Source: Actinidia chinensis | Taxonomy: Eukaryota; Streptophyta; Magnoliopsida; Ericales; Actinidiaceae | DNA length: 12,500 nt | Reading direction: 5' to 3' | Assembly (NCBI GenBank): GCA_009663005.1 | Contig: CM018903.1 | Coordinates: 15,691,457 to 15,703,956, forward strand | Part shown: positions 8,940 through 12,500 of the stretch, piece by piece | Numbering within the stretch: position 1 is the stretch's first letter | Layout: every line of letters begins with the position of its first letter | Notes under the pieces: model-generated | What the model saw: only the letters and a program-made list of their open reading frames with translations | Told to the model about the DNA's origin: nothing | Database searches by the model: none | Program-made: the position numbers and the translations under genes

Positions 8940-9560
8940 TTGGACTGATGAGGGAAAATTCTCCACCTGCTGAACCGTGGTGAGCACCTCGCCTAAAGGG
9001 ATCATATTGCCAACACCTCCTGTGATCCTTGTTGAGCTCGCCTAGGCTCCCAGAATGATTTGATCGCCTTGCACCACCACCTCGCCTATGGGCGAGATGA
9101 GCTATCTCGTCGGTCCTCCATGGACAAGATCAATGTGATACTTCATCTCCTCTCGGACTCCTACATTCATAGTACCACCTTCATATGGCAACCTCTTGAT
9201 TCTTCTCTAACATCCACGGGATCTCCTTCCATACTTAGCCACCTAGGGATTTCGCTATGATCTTCTCACACTGCTCTTCCTCATCCATCTGTAAAAGGCC
9301 GCTCCCCCCTCCATTGAAAAGGTATGAATCACTTGCATTCTCACTTTGAAAGCTCTGATAAATTACTCTGTTTAGCTTGCTCGCCTTAGTCTGATTTTCA
9401 CGCTGGAGGGGTTTGAAGCGGCCTCGCCCTGGCCGGTAACATTCATTTTCTTGCGCAGGTCGTCCGAGGTCATTACCGAGCTTAGGAGCAGTTCTGACTG
9501 TTGGTTGCTCTTCTCAAATTCCTACCACAATATGGACAATTCAATCAACTTGTCACTTCT
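8940..9560. other. GC-richer unassigned block with CTCGCC phrases
   Basis: This block is clearly richer in G and C than its neighbours. It repeats CTCGCC-type phrases (about 8989, 9029, 9080, 9379 and 9422). A local palindrome CGCCTATGGGCG (9082-9093) is followed by GAGATGAGCTATCTC (9093-9107). The longest plus-strand frame (9060-9260) has no recognisable domain. It may be a decayed retroelement LTR or leader, or a gene remnant. I cannot assign it. Confidence 0.4.
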
Positions 9561-9625
9561 ACATGGCGGGTTCATTTAGATTCACATACTACAAGACCCA
9601 CACCTCTGTGATAAAAATTCAATTA

Positions 9626-9798
9626 CTTGCTAAATTGGACTATTGTAAGTAATGGATTAAGGATTTGGTAAGAAAAAAAGAAAAAGAATGAAAAAAATTA
9701 GAACACCCAATAGTTCCGAACAGTTGGATCTTCTTACTTTTTTATTTTTTTTATTTTTTTCCACCAAATTATTAATCCGAATACAACTTAAGTGTAAG
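9626..9798. mobile_element. Foldback (MITE-like) element with long imperfect stem
   Basis: The left arm at 9653-9700 (GGATTAAGGATTTGGTAAG then an A-rich run) pairs imperfectly with the right arm 9732-9780, whose reverse complement begins TCGGATTAATAATTTGG. The loop is about 31 nt. Outside the stem, CTTGCTAAATT (from 9626) loosely matches the reverse complement of 9784-9798 (CTTACACTTAAGTTG). No target duplication is evident. The A/T-rich half of the stem carries little weight, but the GGATTA...ATTTGGT half is specific. Confidence 0.55.
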
Positions 9799-10049
9799 AA
9801 AAGAAAGCAAACCTTAATTTTTCAACTTTCTTAGTTATTGAGCAAATAGTCGTCTCGTACTCCCATATTAGTTTCTCAAACTTTTGTACTATTTTAATTA
9901 TGTTAATAATTTCCCAACATATATCTCATGGAAAAGAAAAATGGTGAGGACACCGGATCCAGACCTCCTATTACCCATATTTATAACCACAGATCCAATA
10001 AAGCGTACCCAGTTTCATTATGGCTAGATAGTGGACTGCTTACTGGAGC

Positions 10050-10285
10050 TGATGCATAGCCCATTGGGCTAATTTTATTTATTAGTTATTTTATTTGGGT
10101 TATTTGTTGTTTGAATTATTTGTTTTGGACTTATTTTATTTGGACTTAGGTTTATTGGTTTTGGGTCTATTGTATTGGGCCCAATTATTTTATTTACTTG
10201 TTTTAGAGTTAGGCTTTGTCTATTTAAGTGTGGTTTTGTTATGAAGAAAAACAGATTATGATTATGATTAATAGAAAGACGATAA

Positions 10286-10328
<43 letters not shown>

Positions 10329-10397
10329 CCTCTTCCCTTTCTTTATTCTGGTTATGATTATTTGTTTTAGTTTATCATTGATTGCCGTCCGGCATCA
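10050..10397 (+). repeat. 5' LTR of the gypsy-type element
   Basis: The LTR begins TGATGCATAGCCCATTGGGC and ends GTCCGGCATCA, four bases before the primer site. A TATTTAAG TATA-like box is at 10221-10228. The U3 part is built of TTATTTTATTTGG-like phrases and contains two perfect palindromes (10058-10070 and 10174-10185). The R/U5 part includes GGCGGAAGCCGAACTTCC. The partner LTR must lie beyond the window, so the ends rest on the TG/CA and primer-site logic. Confidence 0.75.
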
Positions 10398-10401
10398 AAT
10401 T

Positions 10402-10414
10402 TAGTATCAGAGCC
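10402..10414 (+). other. Primer-binding site of the gypsy-type element
   Basis: TAGTATCAGAGCC differs from the canonical TGGTATCAGAGCC by one base (G to A at 10403). It starts four bases after the CA end of the LTR. It is complementary to the initiator Met tRNA 3' end and sets the plus orientation. Confidence 0.85.
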
Positions 10415-10809
10415 GAATCGATTTCCATTGCCACCAAAATCCACAATCTGTTTAAAATAACCATCATCTTCCGTCACCACCCTCCAGCGAGCCTCGCTTG
10501 AGTCCCCAACAGCCCCAATCGCCCTCTAGAAGATACGATTTGGCTTAATCAAAATCGATTTGGTCAAATCGGTTTGTTAGAGTCTTGGGATCTATACAAA
10601 AAGTTCCCCCAAATAACTTTTGATAGCACCACTGTGCTCGCCTTGACGAGACGAGTCAGGATCATCAAAATAGACGCCATACGCCACCGCACGCACCCTT
10701 ATGCGCCACCTCCCTATTGGCGCGTGAGATCTACTCCCACCTACGCGTCCACGCACCAGTAGTTGAAGACGACGCGTGGATCCAGTCGTCTACCACGAGT
10801 CACACGCCC

Positions 10810-10898
10810 ACGTCAGCGACGCGTCACCACCACGTCACCTGCCACGTCAGACTGCCACATCAGCGTGCCACGTCACTACACGTCAGCGTGCTACGTCA
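10810..10898 (+). repeat. Cluster of six ACGTCA motifs in the leader
   Basis: Exact ACGTCA occurs at 10810, 10832, 10844, 10870, 10880 and 10893, with variants GCGTCA at 10821 and ACATCA at 10857, all in one orientation within 89 bases. ACGTCA (TGACGT on the other strand) is the core bound by TGA/as-1-type bZIP factors in plants. Whether the array is regulatory or simply repeat-derived cannot be told from sequence. Confidence 0.7.
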
Positions 10899-10919
10899 AA
10901 CAGACTTAGTGGAAATATC

Positions 10920-11036
10920 AGATCAGTGGTTAAAAAGTTCAGAAATCTCAGATCAGTGGATAAAAGTTCAGAAATTTCAGAATAGTGGGAACAAGTTCAT
11001 AAATTACAAATCAGTGGGGAGGAATCTCAAAAAATT
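10920..11036 (+). repeat. Four imperfect ~29-bp tandem repeats
   Basis: Units start at about 10920, 10950, 10979 and 11008. Each is a variant of AGATCAGTGG, then (A/T)AAAAGTTCAGAAAT, then TC. The first two units are nearly identical and the last two more diverged. The array follows the ACGTCA cluster directly. An open frame spans it (10717-11100), which a 29/30-bp unit does not preserve from copy to copy, so I do not call a protein. Confidence 0.75.
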
Positions 11037-11387
11037 TAGTTTGGCCAATCAAGTTCCTAAAATTGCGAATTCAGCCGTGTCCAATTCAGATAAGTCCTGA
11101 ACTCTATTACTTTTGGTAGTATAAGTTGCAAGTTCTAAATACGGTATCATATTACTCATAGGTGCTTGCTTTTCATACTTGTCCCCCCCCAAAAAAAAAA
11201 AATTATTGTACCCTTTAGACTTTAATGCACCCTATCTTATTATTAATTGTGGAGCTAGTCAGACCTGGAAACCACTAAACTTACTGTAGTTCACGTTTTC
11301 TACGTCGACACTAGTACTCCCGCACACAATTTAGTGGAATGGATGCATGTTTAGTTTATTTTGTTACTGTGTCAATTTAGTCGTGAG

Positions 11388-11428
11388 TGATACGAACCCC
11401 GTTGTCGTGTAACGACAACCCTGTATCA
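11388..11428. other. Nested hairpin in the leader
   Basis: The inner stem GTTGTCGT (11401-11408) pairs perfectly with ACGACAAC (11412-11419) around a 3-nt loop. The outer stem TGATAC (11388-11393) pairs with GTATCA (11423-11428). Unpaired GAACCCC and CCT separate the two stems. The fold is possible as DNA or as RNA on either strand. There is no T run after it, so I do not call a terminator. Confidence 0.65.
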
Positions 11429-11464
11429 AGTATTGTTGCTAAGACGTTATACGTTAGGTTTAGA

Positions 11465-11810
11465 TGGAAAACCCGGACAACCCAAACACCTATACAAAGA
11501 TTGTGACCTTGAGTTATAAAGGAGGACGCCACAATCAGGGTGAAATGAAATATCGATTGGATAAGTCAAAGAAGAACGCCACAGAGAAATCTGATAAGTT
11601 CAAAGTAGTTCTCAAAGAACATAAGAGAATACCTCACTCAATACAACCACCTCCTCTTCAAAGAAAGGAGCACAATTTATACTACTAAGGCACAAGATAA
11701 GCCTTAGTACATTCTTAAACTAAGAAAGGTTGGCTCAATTTAAGGAAGTCAAACCTAACTTTATCCCTTATTTCAGCCTAAAAATACTGCCATAAGACAA
11801 CTTCAAATTT
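11465..11810 (-). repeat. Tentative LTR-like segment, minus strand
   Basis: Read on the minus strand, this stretch has a TATAAATTG box near 11674-11682. Downstream comes a T-rich stretch with TGAGTGAGGTATTCTC and TTCTTTGAGAAC, then two copies of a TGTGGCG(T)TC(C/T)TC(C/T)TT phrase (plus strand 11521-11533 and 11571-11583, 11 of 13 identical). This resembles the U3-R-U5 layout of a retrotransposon LTR. It lies just downstream, on the same strand, of a gag-like N-terminus. I cannot set ends or find a partner. A plus-strand frame at 11464-11688 has no known domain. Confidence 0.35.
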
Positions 11811-11827
11811 AATAAGAAAGCATGACA

Positions 11828-12111
11828 TTACTCCATAATTTCAGCCAAAAGTTGTGCAACAAGAATCCTCAAGTTAAGGAAGTCAGCTCCCCATTTGTCT
11901 ATTGACTTTATTGGATCTTGAATCATGCTTATTAAGGGACTGAATATTTTGTTCATCACCATCAATGCGGGCTCCACTTGCTTGTGTTGAGACAATATCC
12001 CTTGAATCAGCCCACTTAATGCATTTTCAAATTTATTGGCACGTTGCTCTTGTAATTGGGGCCAATGGGACTTGAATTGGAGCCGCATTTCCTGGATCTC
12101 GTGTTAGCCAT
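11828..12111 (-). pseudogene. Gag N-terminus-like fragment in antisense
   Basis: On the minus strand an ATG at 12111 reads MANTRSR, a common start of plant Ty3/gypsy gag proteins. One base appears to be missing right after it, shifting to the frame that runs from 12088 to 11828 (starting MRLQFKSHWPQLQEQRANKF). That 86-residue piece is helical, Gln/Leu/Lys-rich and coiled-coil-like, as the gag N-terminal region usually is, then hits a stop before any capsid or zinc-knuckle motif. It points away from the plus-strand gag fragment at 12336-12500. It may be part of a nested truncated element or an inverted piece of the same gag. Confidence 0.5.
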
Positions 12112-12335
12112 GTCCTCATCAGTGATGTCCCCTTATTTTTGTTAAAAAAAAAATCTTGTCTATATTGTAGTTTCCTTAGTGTGTCTAGTAGTAGGTTCAT
12201 TTTATGCATTTGCGGAGTGGTCGTTTTATTTCTCCATCTAGTCTTCCCCTACCATCGGAACCCCACCCAAGAACCCTAGATCAAAAGATAAAAGAGTTAC
12301 GAACTAGGTCAAAAAAATAGTTATGGTTTGTTGCA

Positions 12336-12500
12336 AACAACAAATTCAGAGAGGATCGCCACCAAACAGGTGGTAAATGGAACCGGTTTCAGCCCAACCT
12401 TTCAACCGGTACTAAAAGCAACCTCCAAATTACCACCGCAATGAACCTAGGGATCCTCTCATCAACATTGAGGCTCCTACATTTGATGGCCGCCTTGATC
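12336..12500 (+). pseudogene. gag: Ty3/gypsy gag fragment, frameshifted, truncated by window edge
   Basis: From 12336 one frame reads NNKFREDRHQTGGKWNRFQP, a basic Gly/Asn/Gln-rich linker typical ahead of the gypsy capsid domain. A shift near 12395-12435 then leads to the frame at 12437, which reads RNEPRDPLINIEAPTFDGRL, with the FDGRLD motif that opens the conserved retrotransposon gag domain. An in-frame TAA at 12413 and the shift show decay. The rest of the gag lies past the window edge. Confidence 0.65.

Larger units (their letters stand above)
10050..12500 (+). mobile_element. Ty3/gypsy-type LTR retrotransposon, left part, runs off the window
   Basis: A TG...CA-ended LTR (10050-10397) is followed at once by an initiator-Met-tRNA-type primer site, then a long leader, and a gag fragment with EAPTFDGRLD at the right edge. 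All are in plus orientation. That gag motif and the LTR/primer arrangement point to Ty3/gypsy. The leader is far longer than usual because an opposite-strand gag-like piece lies within it (11828-12111). No right LTR is in the window. Confidence 0.7.

Noticed and set aside
9060..9260. 66-codon frame in the GC-rich block
   Set aside because: No domain, no codon pattern and no neighbouring coding frames.
10717..11100. 127-codon plus-strand open frame in the gypsy leader
   Set aside because: It is made of the ACGTCA cluster and 29/30-bp tandem repeats, whose unit length does not hold the reading frame, and it has no domain. It is best explained as chance in GC-rich leader DNA.
11183..11202. C8 followed by A12
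   Set aside because: Simple homopolymer junction; may be an old poly(A)-like scar or slippage, but nothing ties it to an element end.
11272..11337. CCACTAAA/TTTAGTGG inverted pair as ends of a CACTA-type element
   Set aside because: The ends are only 8 bp, 66 bp apart overall, with no target duplication. Too weak to call.
11464..11688. 74-codon plus-strand frame
   Set aside because: The region reads better as a minus-strand LTR-like sequence and the product has no recognisable family.
1..12500. tRNA, rRNA, CRISPR array or defence-type operon
   Set aside because: No cloverleaf with T-arm consensus, no rRNA core sequences, no regularly spaced identical repeats with unique spacers, and no clustered intact coding frames were seen.

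Overview
This window looks like repeat-rich intergenic DNA from a flowering-plant nuclear genome. The evidence is the AT-rich background, the degenerate LTR retrotransposons with initiator-Met-tRNA primer sites, and several short foldback or terminal-inverted-repeat elements. I found no intact protein-coding gene, no tRNA or rRNA gene, no CRISPR array and no bacterial operon structure. Nearly everything identifiable is a broken mobile element. I also found no convincing new biological system.

Layout. Bases 394-5363 hold one old, nearly complete-ended Ty1/copia-type element of the Sirevirus kind. Two diverged LTRs (394-1224 and 4608-5363) flank a primer-binding site, a decayed gag pseudogene (1272 to about 3100), a short stub before pol, and a long non-coding 3' region. 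That 3' region carries two copies of a hairpin plus polypurine tract. Protease, integrase, reverse transcriptase and RNase H are absent, so the element was non-autonomous or suffered a large internal deletion.

Bases 5364-9800 are a mosaic of small non-autonomous DNA-transposon-like pieces: a foldback element at 5941-6086, an element with matching inverted ends at 6317-6887, a hAT-like element with a probable 8-bp target duplication at 7186-7703, a related fragment from about 7770, and foldbacks at 8489-8742 and 9626-9798. A GC-richer unassigned block lies at about 8940-9560.

Bases 10050-12500 are the left part of a Ty3/gypsy-type element on the plus strand, running off the window. It has a 348-bp LTR, a primer-binding site, a long GC-rich leader with a cluster of ACGTCA motifs and a roughly 29-bp tandem repeat, and a frameshifted gag fragment at the right edge. 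Inside this leader lies an opposite-strand piece that looks like another gag N-terminus (12111-11828) followed by LTR-like sequence. It is either a nested truncated element or an internal inversion.

All element calls rest on reading motifs and short manual alignments by eye. Family names are inferred from remembered family features, not from a search.
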